Program-made: the position numbers and the translations under genes
Origin: JBHIYN01 sp041984235
GTDB taxonomy: Bacteria; Pseudomonadota; Gammaproteobacteria; Ga0077536
DNA length: 64,000 nt
Direction of reading: 5' to 3'
NCBI GenBank assembly: GCA_041984235.1
Contig: JBHIYN010000010.1
Location: 1 to 64,000, forward strand
Shown: one piece after another, positions 1 through 8,007 of the stretch
How positions within the stretch are numbered: the stretch's first letter is position 1
Layout of the letters: every line of letters begins with the position of its first letter
The notes under the pieces: generated by a model
What the model saw: only the letters and a program-made list of their open reading frames with translations
The model's database searches: none
What the model was told of the DNA's origin: nothing

Positions 1-22
1 GTGTCGCAGCCCCGTCAGGCTT

Positions 23-127
23 CACCTGGGACCGACTGGCAAGGCGCGGCGCAAGCGAGGCGCGCAGTTGACATCAGTCAATGAGCACCGCAGCGCACGC
101 CGCAACGCCGCCAGACGGTTCCAGGTG
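23..127. repeat. Long imperfect inverted repeat after the mlaC-like gene
   Basis: Two arms (23-72 and 77-127) surround a 4-base loop at 73-76. Both arms begin CACCTGG-ACCG-CTGGC at the outer end and finish TTGAC at the inner end, with a GGCG-rich and less well matched middle. In RNA the element could fold into a hairpin about 100 nt long, starting 13 bases past the stop codon of the mlaC-like gene. It codes for nothing recognisable. It looks like an intergenic palindromic repeat of the REP/MITE kind; other copies would have to be sought outside this window. The remaining bases 1-22 and 128-139 show nothing. Confidence 0.6.
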
Positions 128-139
128 GAGCCCCCCGCA

Positions 140-769
140 CTACTCAGGGGGTGGGCCGCCGTGCTTTTCCTTGTACGAGGAAATGCGGTGCTCCAGGTCC
201 AGCAGCAGCCCGTCCATGCCCTCCGCCTTGATGATGGCATTGAAGGTATTGCGGTAGTTACTGACCAGGCTGACGCCCTCGATGACGACGTCATAGGCGT
301 ACCAGGCGCCTTCGTTGTTCTTCAGCCGATAGGTCACCGGGATACGATTCGACGCTGTCACGATCTCGGTATCCACGATGGCGCGGTCCTTGCGGATTTG
401 CTCGCTGAGGTACTCCACGCGCTGATCGGTGTAGGCCTCGATCCTGGTGCGGTAGGTGTCCTCCAGGTACTGCGAGAAGAACTCGACGAAGCGCCGCTTC
501 TCGCCGGCACTGGCCGACTGCCAGTTGGTCGCGAGCACGCTCTGCGACATGCTGCGGAAATCGAAGCGTGCATCGATGATCTCGCCGATCGCGTCCCAGC
601 GCTGGGTGCGGTCGAGGTTCTCGTTCTTGAGGATCTTGAGAACTTCGCCGATGGCCTGCTTGACGGTCTCGGTCGGCGTCATGGCCGCCGGTGCCGGCAG
701 GGCGACGAGCAGCAGTGCGATCGCGGCCAGCCAGGGGATGGCGCGGCGCGCCTGAATGCGATGGGTCAT
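140..769 (-). CDS. MlaC/Ttg2D-family phospholipid-binding periplasmic protein
   Basis: A 209-residue protein with an N-terminal signal peptide (Arg/Lys start, hydrophobic stretch about residues 13-25, cleavage near APA-A) and then the Tgt2/MlaC fold, recognised by segments such as RFDFRSMSQSVL, FVEFFSQYLEDTY and VVIEGVSLVSNYR. MlaC proteins carry phospholipids, or in the HpnM branch hopanoids, across the periplasm between the outer and inner membranes. The usual partners (MlaA, MlaB, MlaD, MlaE, MlaF) are not in the window, so the protein stands alone behind ileS, two bases after its stop. The ATG at 769 is chosen because the signal peptide starts there and an AGGAAC Shine-Dalgarno precedes it. 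Which lipid it carries cannot be told. Confidence 0.85.
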   Translation of the reverse strand: MTHRIQARRAIPWLAAIALLLVALPAPAAMTPTETVKQAIGEVLKILKNENLDRTQRWDAIGEIIDARFDFRSMSQSVLATNWQSASAGEKRRFVEFFSQYLEDTYRTRIEAYTDQRVEYLSEQIRKDRAIVDTEIVTASNRIPVTYRLKNNEGAWYAYDVVIEGVSLVSNYRNTFNAIIKAEGMDGLLLDLEHRISSYKEKHGGPPPE

Positions 770-771
770 GT

Positions 772-3700
772 TCAGGTTCCTGTTTTCTGCGGCCGTGCGG
801 CGTCGTCCAGCGCGATCCCGAGCTGCAAGGCCAGGCCATCGATATCGAAATCCTCGACCAGGGTGCCAATGGGCGCTTCCGCCGCTTCCATGCGCGTGGC
901 CAGCGTCTCGCGGCAAATCAACGCCTGGTGCTCGGCTATCGCGGCGGCGATGGCCTCCTCCGTCCGGAATTGCACCACGATGCGATCGGTCAGGTCGAGA
1001 TCAGCCTTCTTGCGCAGCGACTGGATGCGGTTGACCACCTCGCGGGCGTGGCCGGCCGCGCGCAGCTCGTCGGTGAGGGTGACGTCGAGCGCGACGGTGA
1101 CGCCGTCTTCCTGGGCCACGCTCCACTCGCCGATCTCCTCGCTCAGGATCTCGACCTCGTCGAGCGCGACCTCGACCTCGCCGGCGTCGGTAGTGACCGG
1201 GATCGCACCGTCAGCGGTGAGGCGCTTGATGTCGTCGTCACCCAATGCGGCGATAGCCGCGGCGACGGCCTTCATCTGCTTGCCGAGACGCGGGCCGAGC
1301 TTCTTGAAATCGGCCTTGGCCGAGCGCCTGACGATCCCGCTGGAATCGTCCACGTACTCGATAGCCCGCACGTTGACCTCGTCGAGGATGATCGCCTCGA
1401 CCGCGGCAACGGCACTGCGCTCGACCGCCCCGCCCGTCACCAGCAGCATGCGCGCGAGCGGCTGACGCACGTTGATCTGGCTGCGGTTACGCAGCAACAG
1501 CACGAGCTGCACGATGTGGCGCGCGAGCCCCATGCGGTGCTCCAGCGCCGGTTGCATGACCGCTTGGTCCGGCGTCGGGAACAGCGCGTGGTGGACCGAC
1601 GCCTCCGGCGCGAACGCCGCCACCTCGTTCAGCCGCCGGTACAGCCAGTCGCTGAAGAAGGGGGCAATCGGACTCATCATGACCGCGATCCCGCGCAGGC
1701 ATTCGAAGGTCGTCTGGTAGGCCGCGAGCTTGCTTTCGGCGGGCACGCTCTCACCCTCCGCGCCGGCCTTCTTCGCCGCCCAGAAGCGCGCACGGGAGCG
1801 GCGGATGTACCAGTTCGAGAGCTCCTCGACGAACTGCTCCACGGCCCGCGCAGCGCGCGTCAGGTCGTAGCCCTCGTACGCCTGGTCGGCGGCGGCCGCG
1901 GTCGAGTTGAGACGACTCAGGATCCACTGGTCGAGCTCGGTGCGGGCAGCGGCGGGCAGCGGCGGCTCGGCAGCGGCGAAGCCGTCGATGTTGGCGTAGC
2001 TCGACATGAATCGGTAGACGTTCTCGATGGTGCCGAAGAACTTGCCGCGCGTCTCCACCAGTCCGCGCTCGGAGAACTTCATGTTGTCCCACGGCGGCGA
2101 GTTGGCGATCAGGTACCAGCGCACCACGTCGGCGCCGTAGCGCCTGACGACGTCGAAGGGATCGACCGTGTTGCCCTTCGACTTGGACATCTTCTCGCCC
2201 TGCTCGTCGAGGATGAGACCGTTGACGACGACGTTGCGAAAGGCCACGGAGTCCTGCACCAGGCAGGCAATCGCGTGCAGGGAATAGAACCACCCGCGGG
2301 TCTGGTCGATGCCCTCGCAGATGAAGTCGGCCGGGAAATTGCGCTCGAAGGCAGCCTGGTTCTCGAACGGGTAGTGCCATTGCGCAAACGGCATGGCGCC
2401 CGAGTCGAACCAGACGTCGATCACCTCCGGCACGCGGCGCATGGTGCCGCCGTCCGGCGCCGGCCAGGTCAGCTCGTCGACGAACGGCCGGTGCAGGTCG
2501 ATCTCGTCATCCGGCGGCAGCGCCCGGCCGCATTTCTCGCGCAGCTCGGCGATCGATCCGATCACCTCGAAATGGGAGGAGCCGGGCTGGTCTGACACCC
2601 ACACCGGCAGCGGCGTCCCCCAGTAGCGCTTGCGCGACAGCGCCCAGTCGATGTTGTTCTCCAGCCAGTTGCCGAAGCGACCGTCGCGGATCGCGGGCGG
2701 GTGCCAGGCGATCGAGCGGTTGAGCTCGACCAGGCGATCCTTGAGCGCGGTGGTGCGGATGAACCAGCTGTCCACCGGGTAGCTCATCAGCGGCGTACCC
2801 TTGCGCCAGTCGTGCGGGTAGTTGTGCAGGTAGTCCTGGCGCTTGTAGAGCAGTCCGCGGTCCCTGAGATCGCGGATGATGGTCTTGTCCGCGTCCTTGA
2901 ACCAGGCGCCGGCAACCAGCGGCGCGCTGTCGTCGAAATGACCGTCGGGCAGCACCGGGTTGACCAGCGGCAGGTTCTCGCGCTGACCGACCTCGTAGTC
3001 CTCGGCGCCGAAGGCCGGTGCGATGTGCACGATGCCGGTGCCGTCGTCGACGGTCACGTAGTCCGCCGCACGGATGTGCCAGGCATGGTCCGGGTAATCG
3101 ACGCCGGCGACCCGGAACAGCGGCTCGTAGCGCCGCCCGAGCAGGTCCGCCCCGCGGTGACGCTCGAGGATCTCGTACTCGCCATCGAGCGCCTCGAGCC
3201 GGGCGGCGGCCAGCAGCAGCCGCTCCTCGCCGACGCGCACCGTGACGTAATCGAGGTTCTCGCCGACCACCAGGGCGACGTTGGAGATCAGCGTCCAGGG
3301 CGTGGTGGTCCAGGCGAGGAAGCTGAGATCGGGCTCGTCGGCAGAGCGGAAGCGCACGTAGACGCTGGGATCGCTGACTTCACGGTAGCCGAGCGAGACC
3401 TCGTGCGAGGACAGCACCGTGCCGGTGCCCGGGCTGTACCACTGGATCTTGTAGCCCTTGTAGAGCAGGCCGCGCTCGTGGATCTGGCTGATCAGCCACC
3501 ACACCGACTCGATGTAGCTGGTGTGGAAGGTGACGTAGGGATCGTCGAGGTCGACCCAGTAGCCGATCAGCCGGGTCAGCTCGTCCCAGTCGCGCTTGTA
3601 ACGCGAGACGCTCTCGCGGCAGGCGGTATTGAAGGCCGCGATGCCGTACTTCTCGACCTCGGCGCGGCCGTCCAGGCCGAGCTCCTTCTCGACCTCGATC

Positions 3701-3984
3701 TCGACCGGCAGGCCGTGCGTATCCCAGCCGCCCTTGCGCTCGACGCGAAAGCCCTTGAGCGTCTTGTAACGGCAGAACGCGTCCTTGATGGTGCGACCGA
3801 GCACGTGGTGAATGCCGGGGCGGCCGTTGGCCGTCGGCGGACCTTCGTAGAAGGTGAAGGTGGGCGCGCCGTCGCGTAAAACCACACTTTGCTCGAAGGT
3901 ATTCTCGGCCGCCCAGGTCGCGGCGGTTTCGGCCTCCAGCGCGGGCAGGTCCAAGGATTTGATTTCGTGAAATGTTTTGGCCAT
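772..3984 (-). CDS. ileS: Isoleucine--tRNA ligase, type 2 (eukaryote-like)
   Basis: A 1070-residue class I aminoacyl-tRNA synthetase that charges tRNA-Ile. The HIGH motif appears as GIHH at residues 57-60 inside GPPTANGRPGIHH, and KMSKS is at 598-602. The N-terminal region (FTFYEGPP, GGWDTHGLPVE, ESVWWLISQI, EVSLGYREVSDPS) matches the eukaryotic/MupA-like type 2 class and not the E. coli type 1 enzyme (about 938 residues, GxxHxGH, C-terminal zinc finger). No CxxC zinc site is seen at the C-terminus, and lspA, the usual neighbour of type 1 ileS, is absent. Type 2 enzymes are typically insensitive to mupirocin, so natural tolerance is an inference. It heads a two-gene unit with the mlaC-like gene. 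Confidence 0.96.
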   Translation of the reverse strand: MAKTFHEIKSLDLPALEAETAATWAAENTFEQSVVLRDGAPTFTFYEGPPTANGRPGIHHVLGRTIKDAFCRYKTLKGFRVERKGGWDTHGLPVEIEVEKELGLDGRAEVEKYGIAAFNTACRESVSRYKRDWDELTRLIGYWVDLDDPYVTFHTSYIESVWWLISQIHERGLLYKGYKIQWYSPGTGTVLSSHEVSLGYREVSDPSVYVRFRSADEPDLSFLAWTTTPWTLISNVALVVGENLDYVTVRVGEERLLLAAARLEALDGEYEILERHRGADLLGRRYEPLFRVAGVDYPDHAWHIRAADYVTVDDGTGIVHIAPAFGAEDYEVGQRENLPLVNPVLPDGHFDDSAPLVAGAWFKDADKTIIRDLRDRGLLYKRQDYLHNYPHDWRKGTPLMSYPVDSWFIRTTALKDRLVELNRSIAWHPPAIRDGRFGNWLENNIDWALSRKRYWGTPLPVWVSDQPGSSHFEVIGSIAELREKCGRALPPDDEIDLHRPFVDELTWPAPDGGTMRRVPEVIDVWFDSGAMPFAQWHYPFENQAAFERNFPADFICEGIDQTRGWFYSLHAIACLVQDSVAFRNVVVNGLILDEQGEKMSKSKGNTVDPFDVVRRYGADVVRWYLIANSPPWDNMKFSERGLVETRGKFFGTIENVYRFMSSYANIDGFAAAEPPLPAAARTELDQWILSRLNSTAAAADQAYEGYDLTRAARAVEQFVEELSNWYIRRSRARFWAAKKAGAEGESVPAESKLAAYQTTFECLRGIAVMMSPIAPFFSDWLYRRLNEVAAFAPEASVHHALFPTPDQAVMQPALEHRMGLARHIVQLVLLLRNRSQINVRQPLARMLLVTGGAVERSAVAAVEAIILDEVNVRAIEYVDDSSGIVRRSAKADFKKLGPRLGKQMKAVAAAIAALGDDDIKRLTADGAIPVTTDAGEVEVALDEVEILSEEIGEWSVAQEDGVTVALDVTLTDELRAAGHAREVVNRIQSLRKKADLDLTDRIVVQFRTEEAIAAAIAEHQALICRETLATRMEAAEAPIGTLVEDFDIDGLALQLGIALDDAARPQKTGT

Positions 3985-4035
3985 GTGCCAGGGGGTCCGG
4001 TGGCGCCGTCCACGCGCGGGTCTGGAGGTCGCGGA

Positions 4036-4041
4036 AGTATA
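4036..4041 (-). promoter_or_regulatory. Candidate -10 box of ileS
   Basis: TATACT on the minus strand, 52 bases before the ileS start. No good -35 is visible at 16-18 bases. It sits in the divergent region 3985-4188, which holds nothing else recognisable. Confidence 0.35.
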
Positions 4042-4188
4042 ACCGAAGGCGGATCCCGGGGCGGTCCGCCAGGTGCCGGGTAATCGCTTCGTTTCACAGC
4101 ATCCGGCACAGGGGTTGTGCTATCGTTCGGGCCTCGTGCCATGCCGGCGATCGCACTACGCGGGCCGCGTCAGTATCGTGAGGTCACC

Positions 4189-5421
4189 GTGAGCTCAGAT
4201 CAGGTTCTCGAATTCCTCGAGTTCGTCGAGGGTCAGAAAAACCAGACCGTCAGCCAGCTGCTCGACAAGGTCCTGCGCAAGAGCCGCATGATGACCGGCG
4301 CCGAGGCCGGCACCATCTTCATCGCGCGCCGCCGCGGCGCCAAGCGCTGGCTGGAGCCGATGAGCATTCAGAACGACGCCATCCGCGTCAAGCGCGCCGA
4401 TTTCATCGTCCCCATCGGCCCCGGCACCATTGCCGGCTACGTCGCCCATCGTGGCCGCACGGTGATGATCGACGATGTCTACGACATCCCCGCCCGCAGC
4501 CCGTACAAGTTCGACCCGAAATTCGAACGGCGCAACTACACCACGCACTCGATGTTCTGCTTTCCCCTGAAGAACCTGCAGGACGAGGTCATCGGCGTGG
4601 TGCAGCTCATCAACTGCCGCAAGCCGCGGCGCAAGAACCCGGTGCCGTTCGCCGAGGACGTGGAGCAGCTCGTCGCCCCGATCGCGCGCGTGGTCGGCCA
4701 CTCCATCGAGCGCGCCGAGATGCTCGACGAGATCAAGCAGAAGAACCGCACGCTGTCGAGCCGCAACCGCCAGCTCGCCGAGCAGCGCGAGCGCATCGCC
4801 GCACTGCAGGAGGAAACCGAGGCCGCGTTCCAGGTCTCGGTCACCCTGCTCGCCCGCGCCGCGGAGATCCACGACGAGGAAACCGGCAACCACATCATCC
4901 GCGTCAACGAGTACAGCTACGCCATCGCCAAGATGCTCGGCCTGCCTGACGACTGGTGCGACGAATTGCGCTACAGCGCCCAGTTGCACGACGTCGGCAA
5001 GATGAGCGTGGACGCGGCGGTGCTGAAGAAGAAGGGCCGCCTCGACGACGCCGAGCGCGAGGAAATGAACCGCCATACCGAGTATGGCTACGAAATTCTG
5101 CGCGCCTCACCGCGTCTCAGCATGGGTGCGGAGATCGCCCTCTACCATCACGAGAAGTGGGACGGCACCGGCTACCCCAACGGGGTCAAGGGCGACGCCA
5201 TCCCGATGTCCGCGCGCATCGTGCAGCTTGCCGACATCTACGACGCCCTGCGCTCGGAACGTCCGTACAAGCCCTCTTTCAGCCATGCCAAGACCGTCTC
5301 CATCATCACCAGGGGAGACGACCGCATCGACCCCTACGGCCATTTCGACCCGCAGCTCATTCAGCTCTTCGCCGACAACCACAAGTCGTTCGACAAGATC
5401 TGGAACTCGCTGAAAGACTGA
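4189..5421 (+). CDS. GAF domain / HD-GYP domain protein, putative cyclic-di-GMP phosphodiesterase
   Basis: A cytosolic signalling protein of 410 residues. Residues about 25-175 form a GAF sensor domain (AGTIFIARR, GPGTIAGYVA, MFCFPLKN, GVVQLIN). A predicted coiled coil follows (about 180-215), then an HD-GYP domain with HDVGK at 267-271 and the HHEKWDGTGYP signature at about 320-330. HD-GYP enzymes hydrolyse cyclic di-GMP, so this is probably a ligand- or redox-gated phosphodiesterase; the GAF ligand is unknown. The GTG at 4189 is preferred because GAGG lies seven bases upstream and a possible -10 (TATCGT, 4121-4126) leaves no room for the in-frame ATGs at 4117 and 4141. It diverges from ileS and has no downstream partner. 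Confidence 0.88.
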   Translation: MSSDQVLEFLEFVEGQKNQTVSQLLDKVLRKSRMMTGAEAGTIFIARRRGAKRWLEPMSIQNDAIRVKRADFIVPIGPGTIAGYVAHRGRTVMIDDVYDIPARSPYKFDPKFERRNYTTHSMFCFPLKNLQDEVIGVVQLINCRKPRRKNPVPFAEDVEQLVAPIARVVGHSIERAEMLDEIKQKNRTLSSRNRQLAEQRERIAALQEETEAAFQVSVTLLARAAEIHDEETGNHIIRVNEYSYAIAKMLGLPDDWCDELRYSAQLHDVGKMSVDAAVLKKKGRLDDAEREEMNRHTEYGYEILRASPRLSMGAEIALYHHEKWDGTGYPNGVKGDAIPMSARIVQLADIYDALRSERPYKPSFSHAKTVSIITRGDDRIDPYGHFDPQLIQLFADNHKSFDKIWNSLKD

Positions 5422-5433
5422 CCCCGCGGGGAT

Positions 5434-5913
5434 TCAGTCCGCGCCGCCGCCCTTGCCCTCGTCGACCATGGCCTCGACGGCGAACTGCCGGATGCGCTGG
5501 ATCATGGCGTGCAGGCCATTGCTGCGCGTCGGCGAGAGGTGCTCGGCGAGCTTGAGATCGGCGATGAAATCGGGCGGCGTGGCGAGAATGTCGGCCGGGC
5601 GGCGGTCGGAGTAGACCGCGAGCAGGATGGCGATCAGGCCGGCGACGATGCTGGAGTCGCTGGTTGCCGCGTAATGCAGGCGATCGCCGCGGCGCTCGGT
5701 GACCATCCACACCTGCGACTGGCAGCCATGCAGGCGGTTCTCCTCGACCTTGAGCTCGTCCGGGAAAGGTTCCGCCTGGCGCCCGAGATCGATGATGTAC
5801 TGGTAGCGATCGGTCCAGTCGTCGAACAGCTCGAAGGCCTCGGTCATCTCGCGCTGCGCAGCGAGAATTTCCTCCGACGGCTGAAGCCTTTCCTGCTTGC
5901 CTGAATCGCTCAT
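5434..5913 (-). CDS. sufE: SufE-family cysteine desulfurase sulfur acceptor
   Basis: A 159-residue SufE/CsdE-type protein. The sulfur-accepting cysteine is C64 in NRLHGCQSQVW, and the DWTDRYQYIIDLG and FPDELK segments are typical. SufE takes persulfide sulfur from a cysteine desulfurase and passes it on for iron-sulfur cluster assembly. No suf genes are adjacent; instead the ATG at 5913 overlaps the cysS stop (ATGA), so the protein is translationally coupled to the enzyme charging tRNA-Cys. That is a plausible cysteine-themed operon. An in-frame ATG at 5925 is possible but would overlap cysS by 16 bases. Whether its true partner is SufS or CsdA cannot be told here. Confidence 0.9.
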   Translation of the reverse strand: MSDSGKQERLQPSEEILAAQREMTEAFELFDDWTDRYQYIIDLGRQAEPFPDELKVEENRLHGCQSQVWMVTERRGDRLHYAATSDSSIVAGLIAILLAVYSDRRPADILATPPDFIADLKLAEHLSPTRSNGLHAMIQRIRQFAVEAMVDEGKGGGAD

Positions 5914-7289
5914 TCGACCCGCCACTCGGTGCCGTCCGGTCCGTCCAGTATGGTCACGCCCATGGCCGCGAGCTCGTCGCGTATACCGTCCGCGCGCGCC
6001 CAGTCGCGCGCGCCGCGGGCCTCGGTGCGGGCGGCGATCAGCGCCTCCACGGCGGCGGTGTCGACGTCGGTGCTACCGGCGTGACGGAACCACTCGGCCG
6101 GGGTATGGCGCATCAGCCCGAGCTCGCGCCCGGCACCGAGCAGCAGCGCTCCGGCACGCCGCAGCTCGGCATCGCCCGTCGCCCGGTTGACCGCGCCGGC
6201 GAGCTCCATGGTCACGGCGATCGCCCGCGGGGTGTTGAGGTCGTCGTCCATGGCGGCGCAGAACTCGGGCGGCGGTGCGATTGCGGCATCCTCGATGTCG
6301 AGCCCGTCGAGACGTTCCAGCGCACCGTAGAGACGGTCGAGCTGGCGGCGCGCCTCGTCGATCAGCGCCTCGTTCCAGCTCAGCGGCTCGCGGTACTTGG
6401 TGCGCATCAGCGCGAGCCGGATCGCCTCACCGGGGTGCCGGGTCAGCAGGTCGCGCACCAGCAGCACGTTACCGAGTGACTTGGACATCTTCTCCGCATC
6501 GATCTCGACGAAACCGTTGTGCACCCAGTAGCGCGCCAGTGGCGCACCGTCGTGCGCGCAGCGCGACTGCGCGATCTCGTTCTCGTGGTGCGGAAACTTG
6601 AGGTCGTTGCCGCCGCCGTGGATGTCGATGCTGGTGCCGAGATGCCGCTCGATCATGGCCGAGCACTCGAGGTGCCAGCCGGGGCGGCCACGGCCCCAGG
6701 GACTGTCCCAGCCCGGCAGCTCGGGCGGCGACGGCTTCCACAGCACGAAATCCGCCGGGTCGCGCTTGAACGGCGCCACCTCCACCCGCGCGCCGGCGAT
6801 CATCTCGTCGCGGTTGCGCCCGGAAAGCTGGCCATAGTCGGGAAACGCGGGCACGTGGAACAGCACGTGCCCCTCGGCCGCGTAAGCGCAGCCACGCGCG
6901 ATCAGGGCCTCGATCATTGCGATCATCGGCTGCAGGTGCGCGGTCGCACGCGGCTCGATGGTCGGCGGCAGCGCGCCCAGCGCGGCGACGTCGTCGTGGT
7001 AGACGGCGCTGTAGCGGTCGGTGATGTCGCCGATCGGTACACCCTCGGCCTGTGCCGCGGCGTTGATCTTGTCGTCGACGTCGGTGATGTTGCGGGCGTA
7101 GACGACATTGGCGTAGTGACGCCGCAGGACCCGGAACAGCACGTCGTAGACCACGGCCGCGCGCGCGTTGCCGATGTGCGGCGGGTTGTACACCGTCGGC
7201 CCGCAGGCATACATCGTGACGCGCGACGGATCGGCCGGAACGAAGGTTTCCTTGCGGCGGGTCAGCGAGTTGTAGAGCGTGAGCGGCAC
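5910..7289 (-). CDS. cysS: Cysteine--tRNA ligase
   Basis: A 459-residue class I synthetase that charges tRNA-Cys. The first zinc ligand is C29 in YACGPTVYN, HIGN is at 38-41, GWHLECSAM and HGGGNDLKFPHHENE carry further zinc and active-site residues, and EKMSKSLGN is the second signature. Length matches the family (about 460). The start is GTG at 7289 because the conserved N-terminus (LTLYNSLTRRKE) begins there; reading further upstream yields no family sequence. It is followed by sufE with a 4-base overlap. A TATAAT lies 35 bases upstream. Confidence 0.95.
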   Translation of the reverse strand: MPLTLYNSLTRRKETFVPADPSRVTMYACGPTVYNPPHIGNARAAVVYDVLFRVLRRHYANVVYARNITDVDDKINAAAQAEGVPIGDITDRYSAVYHDDVAALGALPPTIEPRATAHLQPMIAMIEALIARGCAYAAEGHVLFHVPAFPDYGQLSGRNRDEMIAGARVEVAPFKRDPADFVLWKPSPPELPGWDSPWGRGRPGWHLECSAMIERHLGTSIDIHGGGNDLKFPHHENEIAQSRCAHDGAPLARYWVHNGFVEIDAEKMSKSLGNVLLVRDLLTRHPGEAIRLALMRTKYREPLSWNEALIDEARRQLDRLYGALERLDGLDIEDAAIAPPPEFCAAMDDDLNTPRAIAVTMELAGAVNRATGDAELRRAGALLLGAGRELGLMRHTPAEWFRHAGSTDVDTAAVEALIAARTEARGARDWARADGIRDELAAMGVTILDGPDGTEWRVE

Positions 7290-7323
7290 GGCGGGACGAG
7301 ATGGATGCAGGTCGGGCTTCGCG

Positions 7324-7329
7324 ATTATA
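7324..7329 (-). promoter_or_regulatory. Candidate -10 box of cysS-sufE
   Basis: Perfect TATAAT on the minus strand, 35 bases before the cysS GTG, in a GC-rich surrounding. The -35 position holds only a poor match. Confidence 0.5.
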
Positions 7330-7371
7330 GGGAATCGGCTGCCGCGATCCGAGGGCGCGGGCGCGGCCGGG

Positions 7372-7917
7372 TCAGCGCCACAGCATGCGGGCGAGCGTAC
7401 CGTCGCGATCGATGAACTGGTGCTTGAGCGCGGCACCGGCGTGCATCGCGACCAGCACAACGGTGGCGTAGGCGAGGTAGTAATGCACTTCGATGGCGAT
7501 GTCGCGGGTGCGGCTGCCGACGTCGAACCATGCCGGGATCTCGAACCAGCCGAAGAAATCGACCGATTTGCCGGCCGAGGTCGAGATCAGGTAGCCGCTG
7601 ATCGGGATCGCCAGCACCATGAAGAACAGCAGGTGATGCATGACGTGGGCGACGCGGCGCTCCCACGGCTTGAGCGTTGCCACCCCCGGCGGTGACGGCG
7701 AGATCATACGCCAGGCCAGGGTCAGCACGCCGAGCGCCAACACCACCATGCCGAGTGACTTGTGGACCAGCAGCGACTCGTTGTACCACTTGTCGAAGTA
7801 GGTCAGGTCGACCATGTACCAGCCGAGCGCGATCAGGCCGATGATCAGCAGCGCGGTCACCCAGTGCAGTCCGCGGGTGACCCAGCCGTAGTCCGCGGCG
7901 GTGTTCCTCAGCGGCAT
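7372..7917 (-). CDS. cybB: Cytochrome b561 (CybB-type, di-haem membrane protein)
   Basis: A 181-residue inner-membrane protein with four predicted helices (about 10-30, 42-62, 85-105, 138-160). The protein has His residues placed for two b haems: one in RGLHWVTALLI, one in LLVHKSLGM, one in HVMHHLLFF and one in VLVAMHAGAALKH. The family moves electrons between the quinone pool and periplasmic acceptors such as superoxide. The second of two tandem ATGs (7917) is chosen because GGAGG is five bases away; the first (7920) is almost on top of it. It follows ahcY on the same strand, separated by a strong hairpin, so it is probably only partly co-transcribed. Confidence 0.88.
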   Translation of the reverse strand: MPLRNTAADYGWVTRGLHWVTALLIIGLIALGWYMVDLTYFDKWYNESLLVHKSLGMVVLALGVLTLAWRMISPSPPGVATLKPWERRVAHVMHHLLFFMVLAIPISGYLISTSAGKSVDFFGWFEIPAWFDVGSRTRDIAIEVHYYLAYATVVLVAMHAGAALKHQFIDRDGTLARMLWR

Positions 7918-7942
7918 CATGGCCTCCCCGCGCGGCACCCGC

Positions 7943-7974
7943 GCCTGCCGCGCACGCTAGGCGGCGCGGCAGGC
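7943..7974 (-). other. Strong RNA hairpin between ahcY and cybB
   Basis: A perfect 11-bp stem (7943-7953 with 7964-7974) around a 10-base loop. No U-run follows on either strand, so it is not a standard intrinsic terminator. It may act as a 3' end stabiliser or processing site for ahcY mRNA. Confidence 0.5.
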
Positions 7975-8007
7975 AGGGCGATCGGCTGGCAGGCCGGCAC
8001 GGCGCAC

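Noticed and set aside
691..2595. Open frame of 634 codons antisense to ileS
   Set aside because: No recognisable domain; the minus strand holds full IleS motifs in this stretch.
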